Origin: Neospora caninum Liverpool
Taxonomy: Eukaryota; Apicomplexa; Conoidasida; Eucoccidiorida; Sarcocystidae
NCBI RefSeq assembly: GCF_000208865.1
Contig: NC_018393.1
Coordinates: forward strand, 744,001 to 808,000
Length of the DNA: 64,000 nt
Direction: 5' to 3'
Shown here piece after piece: positions 12,410 through 24,242 of this stretch; positions within the stretch are counted from its first letter, which is position 1; the number at the start of each line of letters is the position of its first letter. The position numbers and the translations under genes are program-made. The notes below the pieces were generated by a model. It was not told the DNA's origin. It made no database searches and saw only the letters and a list, made by a program, of their open reading frames with translations.

Positions 12410-15400
12410 TCATCTCTCCTTCCTAACAGGCAAGCGAGAGAAACAGCAAGAGCCTCTTCCCTTCTGTTTCGAGAGCTGCACGTGGAGGAAGTTTCGTGGC
12501 CTTTTCCTTCCCCGTTTCTGTGCAAACGCGCCTAAAGAGGCCGTGTCGCTCGCCCCCTTTCGAAAAGCGTCGAAGAAACGCACACGCGGATCTAGCGCGC
12601 TGGCGCCGGCAGCTCTGCGGTTTCCACTTACGAGCGGCTGCGAAGGTGTCTCCCTGTCTCGTCTTTTGTCTCCGGTGAAAGAAAGAGAAGACGGCGGCAG
12701 TGCGGCGAAGATTGTCCAGTCGCGCGGCTGCCACAGACGACGGATACGCGCCGGGGGTGAAGAAGAGGAACGTGCGCTGAAGAGAAATGTCACAAAAGGC
12801 AAAGACCCGACATACCCACTGGGAAAGAAAGAACGCAAGGGGACCAGCGACAGCGGGGCCGAGACGGAAATGCGCAGAGCGGGAAGTCGAGTCTCCTGCC
12901 CTGAGGAACAGTAGATGACAAAAAGAACAGGGGAGCGACAACGCGAAAGCGGGAGAGACGCGGGAAGGTGAAACGGGGCAGACGCGAAAACAAGAACACA
13001 GCCAAGAAAAGCCGCATGAGAACAGACCAAGTGGAAACAGAGGACGGAGAGAGAAAAGTGAAGAAGGTGTTTCAAACGCTCGACGCAGGCTTCTGTGCAT
13101 GCATTTTGGGCAATTCCAAGAACAAACACAAAGCAACAGGGGATCTGAAGCAACTCGGGGGGACGCACCTCTCCATTTTTCAGCATGGCAATTTCCTTCT
13201 CGAGATCTTCTTCCATCTCCGTCAACGCTGCCTCGACGAGCAGGGGAGGCACTTGACGCAGATCGACCTGGATACCCACACCGGCACTTTTCCCTTCCCT
13301 TTTCTCTTCTTCCTGTCCTTCTTCCTTTCCGTTTTCAGCAGATTCTCTTGTCGTCCAGAGGTGACTTGTCACCCGTGCAGGGGTCCGCCACTTCACCACG
13401 CTTGGCAGCAGCTTCCACAAACCATTCGCAGCGAGCCATGCGATAACCTCCCGCTTCATCGCCTGTCCTTCCTCCGTTTCTTCTCCTTCGTCTTCGTCTC
13501 CTTCTTCTCCTCCTCCTTCTTCCCCTTCTGCTCCTCCTTCTTCACCTTCTCCTTCATCTTCTTCTTCTTCTCCTTCGTCTTCTCCTTCACCTTCTTCTTC
13601 TTCTCCATCGTCTTCTTCTCTGCCGTCGTGTTCCTCTCCTGGTTCCACAGTGTCGTTCCTGTTCTGCGTCTTCTCGTCCTCGCTTGTCTCTTCTCTCTTC
13701 TTTTCTTTCCCTTCCGCGCTGTATTCTCTCCTGGCCGCTGGCTCCTGGCTGCTGCGAGTGAGGCCGCGGTTTTCTCTCGCGCGATTCTCTCTCTGCGCCG
13801 GAGACCGGAGAGACGGAAGCCTCGAGTTCTCTTGGTCTCTCTTCTCTCTAACGCGGTGCCTCCTCGCCAAGTACAGCTCCACCAACCTCACAACCTGGCG
13901 AGCAAGGGCGTAGGACGCAGGCCTTGCGCCTCCCCCAAAATCGCCTCCCCTTCCTGTGCCTTCGCGGTGGAAACGCCTGACGAGTTCCACAGTCGGATCC
14001 GCCCCGGCCCAGCTCTCTGGCGGCTCTTCGCGTGTGCGCCTGGCCTCGCTGGTTTCTTGCTCAGTCTCCTCTCCGCGGGTCTCTGCCTCGTCGGGGGCAA
14101 AATCTCGCTGCGTCACATTTGGCGCATGCAGAGAGGGGAGACGATTCAGACCCGGAGCAGGTTCGTCTCTCGGCCTCCCTTCCGAGCTCCGAGGCGAGCG
14201 CGAGTTGTCGGGCAGCCCGAGAGCGGGTTCTCCATTTCCCGGTGCATGCATCCGCGCGCGCGCGAGGGGCACACCACTGCCGCCGTGAATGTCTCCAGTC
14301 TCTGCAGAGAGAGGCGCGTCGGTTCCAAGGCTCAGTTCGCCTGCGTCGCCGTCGGCCGAGGGAGATTCGCCTCCGAAACCAGGCGCGGCTCCACCATCCT
14401 CGGAGCCGTCCAGAGCCTCAGATGGGTCTGATGCGGAAGCCTTCATCGGCGACCGCGCAGACGCAGTGCGGAGGTTGGGGGTCGAGGGGGTGTCTGCAGA
14501 GAAGCGTGGAAGGCGCAGTCCCGCCAGTCGCGACTGTGCGCGAAGAAGCTGCCGGAGAGAAGGCAAGTCGCCCAAGAGGCACGTCAAGCGAAGAACGAGG
14601 CGGAAGGTGTCCTGCAAAAACGTCGGACGCAGCCAGGCGAAAGGAGAGAATTTTTGACAAAAAAAGCGAGACATGCAACCGCGGGATGTGCGAAACTGCG
14701 CACCAAGCGACCTTTTCATGTCCACGCGAACATGCCCCCAGCGACACATTCAGACACCATATGCATATATATATATATATATAAGGGAATAGACGTGTGT
14801 AGATATACATCAACAGAGGTACATGTGGAAATGCATATTTAGGTCGAAGTGTGCAGCCGCTCAGAAGGTGTCTGTGTGCGTGTGGTGCGTGTGTGTGTGT
14901 GCTTGGAGATGGTCCTCGGAAACTTCTAGCCACAACTCTGTCGAAAAGGACGAAAAGAATGTGTTCAGGAGCAGACACGAACGGAGGTGGAAGCGGTCAG
15001 TGAGGTTTGTCGATCAATCGGTGGCGCGAAAGGGTGTGAAGATGAACGGCAGGCGGGGGACGGGCAGAGGCGATGCGAGCTTGAGATTCGGCGCTCGATG
15101 AAAACTCTAGAGAGAACAAGGACGCGAGAAGAAGAGCACACACAAATAGGAAGGAAAGAGTAGGGGCAAAACGGAACGAGCGTGCGTTACCTTATCAGGC
15201 TCTGGCCATTCCTCCTCGTACAGCATGAGTCGGATCATTTCAAGCGCCCTCGTTCCTAGTGTCTCCACTCGCAAGTCCCAACTGTCTCCTCTCGCTCCCC
15301 TCTCCGGCCCTTCGGGCTCTGCTTTCTCGTCTCCGCCACGTTCCTGTCCCTGCGCCTCGTCCGCGTCGCCTGCCGCCTTCTCCCCTCTGTGTTCCCCTCT

Positions 15401-18400
15401 TTTCTCTGTTTCGCGCTTCTCGAGTGTGGCACCAGCGTCGGTGTAAGAGGGGCGAGTTTGCTGTTCTGGCCGAGAGAGAAGACGCTGCACAACCGAGAGC
15501 GAAGAGGCAACGCTCCCAGGGGACGCGACGGCAGACGGCAGAGCCGCAGCGAAACTCTTCAGAGAGTGGACAGTCGAAGGCGAAAACTGCGCAGAAAGAA
15601 GAAGGCCGCGCATGCACCGGCAAACGCGCGACAGGACAGCGTTGCACGCCTTCACCGTAGCACACGGACTGGCCGTTCGGGGGGAAAAAGGAGGAATGAA
15701 ACCCGAAGAAGAAGAAATAGAGGAAGGAGAAGAAGCGTGAGACGAAGGAGACGAATGTTGCAGAGACGACGAGAGGAAGGACGAGGAACGCACAGAACGA
15801 ACTGAAGGTGGGGAGTTACACAGGGGGCATGAAGGGTGGAGGTGGAGAAACGGTGCGCCGCCGCCGGGGTTTGCCGCTTCGGTCCAAACGTGATCCCTGA
15901 CGAGAGTTCTGGTTTTCTCTTGGAGTGTCAGGAGTTTGTCCTCTCCTTGCTCCCCTTGCGATCGCGTTTCCCTCCTCTCCGCGTCTTTCCTCGAGTCTCC
16001 AAAGTGGGTGCGCACCAGGTTCGCGGTCTCCCAGGCAAGCGCCGGGAGGCCGAGGGCCTCGTAGCCGTCGAGGGCCATGTGCAGCGCTCTGTGGAAGGCC
16101 AGATCGTCCACCGCGGCTTCCTCGATCTCCACCAGCTCGCCTGTCTCTCGCGTCGCCTCTGCGGTCCCCTGCGGGCTGTGTCTCGCCCTCGCCGCGCGGG
16201 TGCTCTCTCTTTTTCGCTCCGCGAGAGCCCAGAAGAGCGAGAGGAGGAGCGGCACGTCCCGGCGCAGCTCTGCATGCGCCATCAGACCCGCGACTACCAC
16301 CGGCGCCTCAACGCGCCCCGCCACGACCCACGCACGCTGCGCAGCGAACGGAGGACGAAGCAGAGAAGACGCGACACCAGAGGAAACAAAAAAAGAGGAA
16401 GACGGAGAGGAAGATGAAAGGGAAGATGGAGAGGAGGAGCTGTGGGAGTTTGGGGAAGAGGGAGAGAGGGGAGAAGAGAACGGCAGAGAGGAGAGAGGCA
16501 GCGGGGCACGGGGCCCCGGCAGAGACCCTGCCCATCGCATCCGCGCTCGGACGCGGCTTGAGAGCATCAGGTGGATACGCCACTTTCGCCGTCTCTGTCG
16601 CCTCTCGCGCTCCTCCAAGAACTCCCTCCACAGCTGTCGGCTGTCCAGAGAAGAGACGCGACGGCGAGGATCCGCGCTGCAGGCGAGAGAGGAGCGGGTT
16701 TCCTCTCGCCGTTCCTCGGCTTTCTCCACTCCGGACGCCCACAACTGGAGACATGAGATTCCCAGTCTCTCTTGGCGTTGCCTCTCCATGCGCATGCGCC
16801 GAAAAACGTCCTTCTCAGGAGACGATGCCGCGTTTCCCCTGAGAAAATGAAGAAGACCAGACTCGAAGCTTTGTTGCCGCCGGCTCAGCACCTCGCTGAA
16901 AGGGGTAAACTGGAAGGGAAGAGGAGCCCGCGAGGTCAGGGCGGACGGCGGATCCCCGAGCCTCGCGTCACCCTCTTCCGTACCTTCTGGACAGTCTGCT
17001 TCGCCGCCTTCTTCTCTGTCGTGTTCGCTTATCTCCCCTCTCTCTGTCTCCAGCGATCCTGCACGCACTGGCGCCGTCAGCGCTCGGAACCGCTCTCTGT
17101 CGATTGGAACCGCATCCGGGGCTCTTGTGGCCTGGCAGTGCCTCGCCCTTCCCTCTTCTTCGCCGACAGCTCCCAGACGCTCTTGCCGTCTCGTTTTTTC
17201 TTGTCTTGCTCCGTCTCCCTCGTCCATTTCCTGCCTCCTCCCTTCTGCCTTTTCGCCTCTGTCCGGCCTCTCCCGACTGCGCAGTTTATCCTCGCTCTCC
17301 GCAGCGATTCTCTCGACGCAGTCCTGTCCCTCTCGCTTTCCCCCCCCCCCTTCTCTCTCTCGCTTTCCCCTCGTCTCGGGCGGCGCGTAGTTTCCTCGCC
17401 CCTGCAGCGCTTCTCCCGCACATTTTGCTGCGAGCCGGCTTCTCCACTGACACCAGAGGCGCGCATCAGCCCCGCACCCTGCATGCGCCGCTTTAGCGCT
17501 CTGCGGGCGAGTCCAGCGTTCGCCGCCTCTCTCGCCCGGCTGCTCCTCTCTCTCTGCTTTGCTGTCTCCCTTCTCGGCTTCTTCTCTCCAGTGGCTGGAA
17601 AGGGGCGAGGCAGTGGCGAGCACAGAGTCGACGGCGAGGAGAGCGAGGCGCGGGAGGCCTGCGTCTTCCAGGAGACGCACAACGAGGCCCTGTGATACGC
17701 AGTCAAGAGAGGGCAAGACCTTCAGAATGCGTTTCATGGCGGAGGCGACCTGTCCTTTTCCCCTCTCTTCCCGCTCTCTCCGTCGTTCTCCTCCGCTCTC
17801 CCGCCTCGGCTCTTCTTCCTCTCCACTCCGCAACGCGTTCCCGAGTTCCGCGTCCTCTTCGCCTTGAGGCGGCTTCTCGCCAGACTCACCGCTTCTCTCC
17901 CGCGCGTTTTTGACTCCGGGATGAGAGCAGCTACCCTCCGTTCCCGGCCGATGAAGCAACTCGACGGTCTCTGCTGTGAGACCCAGGAGAGAGCGAATTT
18001 GAGCGTCACGAGAGCTCGCCTCGCTCCTCGGCGTCTGCGTTTCGTCTCGAACTCTCAGGTTTCCCTCGCCTCGACCCTGGGGAAAGCGTCTCCCTTCGGT
18101 CTCTCTTTTCACCTCGCTATTGATCCCGTCGCGTTCTCTTCCTTCCTCGGAACCGGTGCCTGTCGCCTCTCGGGCGCCGCCGTCGCTCTGGCCCCCTCCC
18201 CTTTGTTCTCGCCTGCCTCTCTCTCCCTTCGCCCCGCGTGTCCCTCCGCGCCCTTCTGCCTCTTTCTTCTCGTCCTCTTCTTCCTCAGTTTCTGTCTTCT
18301 CCGTTTTTTCTCTTTCCCTCGCTGCCTGTTCCCCGAGCAGAGCTGCAGCCGCGCCGAGCGCCTCGAGGACGCGCTGCGGACACCGGCGAAGCGCATGCTG

Positions 18401-21400
18401 GCACTCGACGAGCAGGGGCAAGGCGTCGGACAAACGCGAAGCAGAGGCAGACGCGGAAAAGAAGGGAAACGCCGGCAGGGGATCAGGGGAAAGCGCGTGG
18501 CGTAGCCGGGCGTCGAGTGAGCGAGAAGAAGAAAAGAGACGGCCTGGGAAGAGAGAACGCGACGACCAGGGGGAGACACCAGCCGCGGGCCTCTCATCCT
18601 TTCCCTCAAAGGCCTCCGCGTCTCTCCCTGCGTCTCCGCCTTCGTCGAGCCTGCCTTCTTCCGTCGGTTCTCCTCCTGTGCTCTCTCCTGCGTCTCCAAC
18701 TCCCTCTGCTTCGTTGTCTTGTTCAGAGCCGCAGAGGACGACTTTCCACTGGTTGTAGACGGCAGTCTTTAGCGCAAGAAAGGTGAGTCTGAAGAGAGCA
18801 AGCGCTTCCCGCGGTCGGGCCTCGAGGGCGAGAGCGCGAAGGACTTTTTCCACAACGAGGGTGTCTTCTGGGAGAGCGGCCGGGGCAAAGGCGAGGCGGC
18901 TCCGCGAGGCCGCAGCCCTCGTTTCCTCTTCTCCCTTCTTCTCTGAGAACTGAGGAGAAAGCGACGACGCCGCCCCAGGCGAGGTGGTGCTGGAGAACGC
19001 TTCTGGCCGCACCTGGAGCTCGCCGTCCCTCGGCAAGAAGGCGCGCTCTTCGAGGAGGCGCAAACCCCACACGGTCGCCTCGCGGGTGTTCCCGCGTCTC
19101 AAGTGAGTGTCCACGATCGCTGCGAGGAGCAGCGCTCGCGTTTTCTCGCGATCCGAGGCAAGCGACGCCGTCTTCTCTCCTCCCCACCCCTCCGTCCTTT
19201 CCGTTTCTCCTTTCCCAACGGAGACCGTTCTCTCTGCCTGCCTTCGCCGTCCCGCGTCTCCGTGCGCGCGTTTCCCCGTCAGACGCGCTTCTTGCCCTGC
19301 CTTCGCCCCGGTGGAGCTGCCGGCAGAAGGAAAGACGCTGGAGAAGAAGGCGAGGAGCGCGCGAAACGCTTCGGGCTCTCCGCCGTCCCGCGTGCGCTTC
19401 GACTCACGTCTGCCATGCGACACAGCTCGGAAGGCGCCGACAAGAGACGCACAGAGAGCGCGCGCAGTCCCGAGGAGTGCGGCGACCTCCCGCCAGAACT
19501 CGCGCGTCTTCTTTGTCGACAGGGACACCTGCGCGAGAGAAGAAGGCACGAAAAAAAGTGAAGAAGGAAACGCGTGAGAGAAGGAGGCCGCGGCGACGAG
19601 AGCAAAGAGAGACGGCGCGAGCGTGGAGACACGACCGGAGTCTTTGGTTTTTGCATAAAAATGGCAGACGGACGAGAGCAAGTGAAATGCCTGAGGAAGA
19701 ACCTCAGCGCGCGCTTTGGTGGACGCATGAAGACAGGACACAGCGAAAAGAGGGAAGGAAGAGAGAGGCGGGGGCTGCGTAGAGAAGACACGCACAGGGT
19801 CAAGAAAAAAGACAGACGATCCCCTTCCTTCGCTGACTTGCAGCGACGCGCGTTTTGTCCCCGGCAGTTCTTGAGTCGCCTTTTCACTGCCTGTGCGAGG
19901 AGCGCTTCACTTTCGGCCCACCTGGAGGGTTTTCTCCCAAAGCCGCCGGCCAGCCGTCCAAGCCCCCACTCTCTGGGCGTCCACGAGAGCACGGAGGTAC
20001 ACAGCTCCGCACAGTGCTCGGTCAAACTCGCTCTCGTCCTCTTCTCGCGCTCCGTCTTTCCTTCGAGGCAAATGCTGCAACAAACGCTGCTCTTGGCTTT
20101 CTCCCCCTTCCGCGTCCGACTCGGCCCCAGGCAGCGCGCCTGCCGTGCGCGACGGGCCAGGAGAGACGAAAGGCGACAGACAGCGCAGAGGAAAGGGAGA
20201 AGAAGCGGGAGAGAGAGGAGGCAAACCGCGAAGCGAAGAGGGAGAAGAACGAGGAGTCTGCTTGCTTCCTTCTCGTCCTGTGTCACTGTGCGTTTCGTCT
20301 CCAGGGGGGTGCGGCGCGGCGCGGGAAGAAGGCGCGGCTGTCGGCTCGAGAACCAGCGGCAGCTTGAGGAGTCTCTCGATCAGCTTCGAGGCGAGGGCGG
20401 GCGAGTCCGCCGACCTCAGGGCGAGCAGCAGGTTGCAGGCGCGGCGCTGGAGGCGGAGCCTCGCGGGGACGACGGTCGCTGAGGAGCGAAGACGAAAACG
20501 GAAAACGGAAAGGGCTTGGGCACGAGAAGGCGGCCGCTCACAAATGATCTCGAGACGCGTTTCTCGCGTTGGGATTCGAGGCCAGACAAGAGATTCGTTG
20601 TTTCTCAGCGCACCAGAGCAGAAAAGGGAGCAGACACTGGGGCGGAGAAGAAGCCCAGAAAGAAGGGGAAGGCAAAGCCCCGGCGAAGGAGCGACGATGA
20701 GCAGAAAAAGAAGATTCCTGGAAATCCGTGCCGAAAAAGAGCGAGGCAGAAGAAAACCAGAAACAGACGGAGAAAGACAGGAACAGAGCGGAAGGGGAGG
20801 ATAATGCCATCGCACAAAGAAGCGAAAGAAATCCAAAGCGGAGTCCTACCTGGCGAGCTCCAGAGAAGAGACGAGTTAGAGATCAAAGGAGTCGCCTGTT
20901 CAGCCCATTCGCGGTCATCCCTCCCAAGCGGAGATTTCAAGCGACTTTTCTCTGCCTCGCTCTGTGCTTGTTTGCTAGCGCCTCGGCACGTCTTCCACGG
21001 TGGCAGACTTGAAACCAGACCTTCTGGACCTTCCGCGTTCTGTTCCTTTTCAGCCTCCCCGTTCTCAAGTCTTTGTCCTTCTCCGTGCAGTGCTGCGCCC
21101 GCCCTTCCGCTCTGAAGCGCGGCCTGTCCGCCTTCTCGGTGTCGGTTCGCTTCATCGTCTGTCTCTTCTGGGGTGTCTTCTCTGGCTGTTCTGTTCGCTG
21201 GCCCTTTCTCGAGCACGTGGCAGACGCCTTGTTCGCTGTCCTTCTCGCGACCTTGCTCTGTCTCCCGATCGCCGCCTTCTTCCTCCGCACTCATCATCTC
21301 GTCTTGCCTTTCCCCGCCAGCCGAGTGTGCTTCGCGCTCCGCCCTCGGCTCCAGGTGTACGCACACCCGACTTCTGGGTCCCGCGCCGTGGACACTGCTG

Positions 21401-24242
21401 TCCCCGGCCATGAATCCCTCGCGGGCCTTCCTATCCAGAGCGAGGCCGCCGTTCTGAGTCTGAAGCTGCCTCAGCAGTGCCCAGGTTCTTTTCATTCGCC
21501 GCCGAAGCCGCATTCTGTGGAGGCGCGAGAAAACTTGGATGCGCCGGTGGAGAAGAGAAAAGAGAGAAGGGAGACAAGACACCCACCCGGTGTCCTCCCC
21601 CTCTTCGGTCCCGTCCTTCTCTCTCCCAAGCCACACAAATCTCTCCTCTCGGCGAGTGCCCTCCTGTTCTTCTGTCGCGCGCCTCTCGTCCCGGTCCGCT
21701 CGCGCGTCCTCTCGCCTGTGTCTCTCTTTCTCGACTCTTTCTTCTTGACCCAACGAGGCCTCGGCGCGCGGACGATCAGTACGGAGGGGCTGTTTTCTTG
21801 CTGCTCCAGAGAGAGTCGACACCGCCGTTTTCGGCCGAGAGGAACAGCCGGAAGAACCTGCGCTGAAGCGGGCGTCCGAAGCGCAAGAAAGAGGAGACAG
21901 AAAAGAAACAGAAGAGGGAGACGACCGAGAAGCCGGAGACGAAAGAGAAGAGGGAGAGAGACGGAGATTCGCAGCATTCTGCCGTATGTGCGTCGGCCCA
22001 CGTACGAGCTGCCTGGCGGCGGACAGGCGACCGAGATGCGAGTTGAGATGAAAAAAGAACCTGTTCAGAGGAGCCCAGGAAGACCAGCAGCGAGAGGCGC
22101 CAGCGCATAACGCACAGAGAGGGTGGCGCATGCAAGCGGCCGAAAGGAGAGCGGAGAAGAAAACCTAGGAGTGGAAACGCGAAAGTGCAACGGGGAAACG
22201 GATGAGAAGCACCGGGACAAAGCCACGGGGGGGGGGGGGCGTGGAACATGGAAAGCGCCGCGGAGATCAGACCGAAAGAAAGGCAAAAGGGAGCGGCCGA
22301 AGAATTTCATCGAGACGAGAAGAAAAGACGAGAGGCTCGGCATCAGCGGAAGGCTCGGACGCACCGGGGAGCACGACTGAAACCACAGAAACAGCGGCGA
22401 AGGCGGCTTCCGGAAGGAGAGACACAGGAGACTCCTACCTTTCAAGCTGTCGGTACACCCGGGCTGCCTCCGACAGGGGCGAAGCAGGCGAAAGGCGCAG
22501 GAGGGCGACCGAGAGAGAGAGAGGCGACGGAGGACAGCTGGCCGCGCAGAAGCGCCAGAGGCGAAGAAACTCCCGGCGGCGTCTGCAGTGGAAAAGAGAG
22601 AGAGGAGCCGGAAATCGAGGTGGGGGATACACGTCGGCGTATCTACTCACACGCAAAGAGATTGACGAGGAACCCCAGGATCACCAGAGACAGCGGGGAG
22701 TGACTGACACCAGTGGGGCAGAGGCCCCAGATGATCAGAATTGGGAGGGGCTGGGGACGAGCATTTCGTCGCGCCGCACTGGGACTGTCCCCTGCTGCTT
22801 GTGAGGAGGCAAAGACGCAGACCAGCACTGGGAAAGACTGGAGCGCGACAGGAGAAGAAAGGGAAAGGAGAAGAAAGGGGAAAAAGAAGAAAGGGAAAGG
22901 AGAAGAGAGGGAAAAGAGAAGAAAGGGAAAGGAGAAGAAAGGGAAAGGAGAAGAAAGGGAAAGGAGAAGAAAGGGAAAGGAGAAGAGAAAGGGAAAGGAG
23001 ACCGGACCCAGGCAGAGACCCCGCCCCGTTGAGTTTTGTTCGTTTTTTGCCGGATGAAGGAGCGCGGTTTTCCGGCCGTCTCTGAGGTCGGTGCAACGAG
23101 AGAAGAAAACAGATTCTCGCCCACACCAGAAGAGAGCGCATCAGACGGAAAGGACGTCGCGAAATGTAGAAGAGCGGCGGAAAGGGTGAAGCGCTCGTTG
23201 ACGTGTGCTTTTCGCGTTCGCCTGTTGCGACCGCGAATGTGGCGTGGCGCGTGGTGCAGAGCGAGAGGAAAACGTAGAAAAACACTGTTTCCGGGAGGCA
23301 AGGGTGTCGCTCGGTGCTCTTCCCCCCCTTTCTCGAATGTGTCGATTTTTACCTCCTTGTAGGAACCAGCCGGTCGAGTCCTTCGACCTTCAAACCCCAG
23401 CGAATCCGCTTGCCGTGCAGACATCGATCTCTTTTTCTCTTGTTTCTTTCATGTTCTCCCCTCCCGCCTCGATCTCCCTCTCCATCTCTCGCGTCCGTCC
23501 CTGCTTCTCTTCCGCAGTCACTGTCTCCATTACATTCACCTTCTCTTTCTCTTGTCTCTTCTGCGCGTCTCCGTTCTTCTCCTTTTCCCTTTCTGCCGGA
23601 GCGCGTTCGGCCGTGTCTGTTCCCCGCGCCTTCTTCTGTTGCTGTTGGATAGGGTGGGGCCTGCAAGAGGGCGCGGAAAGGTGTTCGGTGGGGACAAGAG
23701 GAGAAGAAGTGGCGAGTGAAGGGAGATTTTGGAAGCTGTCGAGATGCCGAGGCAGCTGCATGGCAGCGAGCGGACCGAGACAAAACAGAGAGGCAAGACG
23801 AGGACGAGAACAGCGAGTCAGTCCCGGAGGGTAGGGAGTTGGGGAGAAGGGAAGAAGCGCCTGAGTCAAGGGGGGAGAAACAGGGAGGCGACGCGGCATA
23901 CGAGGAAGAGAAGGAGGAGGCGGAAGCGCCCGAGACAACAAGAGGCGAAACGAAAGGATCAGCAGGGGAAATCGAAGAAGGGTGCGCTGGGTACGCGCGC
24001 AGAGTGCGGGAAGGAGGGAGGAGAGGAAAGAAGAAAGAAACTGGCGGCAGAGGCAGTGCGGTGGGAACGACAGTCTGCCAAGGTCGCGGCGACGGCGAGG
24101 GCTCCGCGGTGTACAGACACCCGACGCGGTACGCGCGCGGGCTAGACCGGATCAGCCGCCCAGTACCCGGACGGAGACCGAGAGAAGCAAGAAGGAAAAG
24201 AAAAAGAGAGAAACTTGAGAGGCGAAACGCAGGGAGTCGCAT
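12410..24242 (-). CDS. Very large PPR-like helical-repeat protein with possible Smr-like C-terminus
   Basis: Putative RNA-binding protein, probably organellar. Minus-strand exons: 24242-23353, 22582-22439, 22060-20850, about 20562-19922, 19528-15191, 14611-13169, then a last exon near 12727-12410; about 3,000 residues. Phases close at every junction, but the exon 4 acceptor (20562) is weak and the 3' end is unresolved. The first 20 residues are a hydrophobic signal-like segment (SFSLFLFLLASLG) followed by a Ser/Pro/Arg-rich stretch, as in bipartite apicoplast leaders. Helix-pair units typical of PPR proteins include EAARVYRQLER, YLRALVDAQRVGAW, LLLAAIVDTHLRRGN, VVEKVLRALALEARPREAL and the junction WPEPDKDTFRLVLRLTCLL. 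Exon 6 has an acidic tract, then VDLRQVPPLLVEAALTEME, resembling the start of an Smr domain. Long Glu/Arg/Ser-rich linkers separate the repeats. RNA target and organelle are inferred. Confidence 0.65.
13500..13625 (-). repeat. Coding acidic repeat (EEE/DEGE tract)
   Basis: TTC/TCC/TCT trinucleotide-rich stretch on the plus strand. On the minus strand it encodes an almost purely Glu/Asp/Gly tract in exon 6 of the PPR-like gene, between the N-terminal linker and the Smr-like segment. Confidence 0.75.
14765..14783. repeat. (TA)n microsatellite in intron
   Basis: Short TA dinucleotide run within the intron between the 19528-15191 and 14611-13169 exons of the PPR-like gene. Confidence 0.85.
17340..17350. 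repeat. Coding homopolymer (11 C)
   Basis: Eleven C residues on the plus strand. On the minus strand the G run encodes a Gly stretch (EREGGGGKRE) inside the longest exon of the PPR-like gene. A length error here in sequencing or replication would shift the frame. Confidence 0.8.
22227..22239. repeat. Intronic G homopolymer (13 G)
   Basis: Run of 13 G on the plus strand, lying in the intron between the 22582-22439 and 22060-20850 exons of the PPR-like gene. Confidence 0.85.
22850..23000. repeat. 16-bp intronic minisatellite
   Basis: About nine imperfect copies of a 16-base purine unit (GGAGAAGAAAGGGAAA). Four central copies are identical, with degenerate copies at the left. It lies in the first intron of the PPR-like gene. 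The purine/pyrimidine strand asymmetry is complete over roughly 150 bases. Confidence 0.85.

Noticed and set aside
12968..14431. Plus-strand frame of 487 codons rich in Phe and Ser
   Set aside because: Antisense to the acidic tract and linker of the PPR-like exon 14611-13169; the apparent hydrophobic repeats are the complement of Glu/Asp codons.
22713..23085. Lys/Gly/Glu-rich frames on the plus strand and Phe/Ser/Pro-rich frames on the minus strand
   Set aside because: All are translations of the 16-bp minisatellite, which sits in an intron of the PPR-like gene model.
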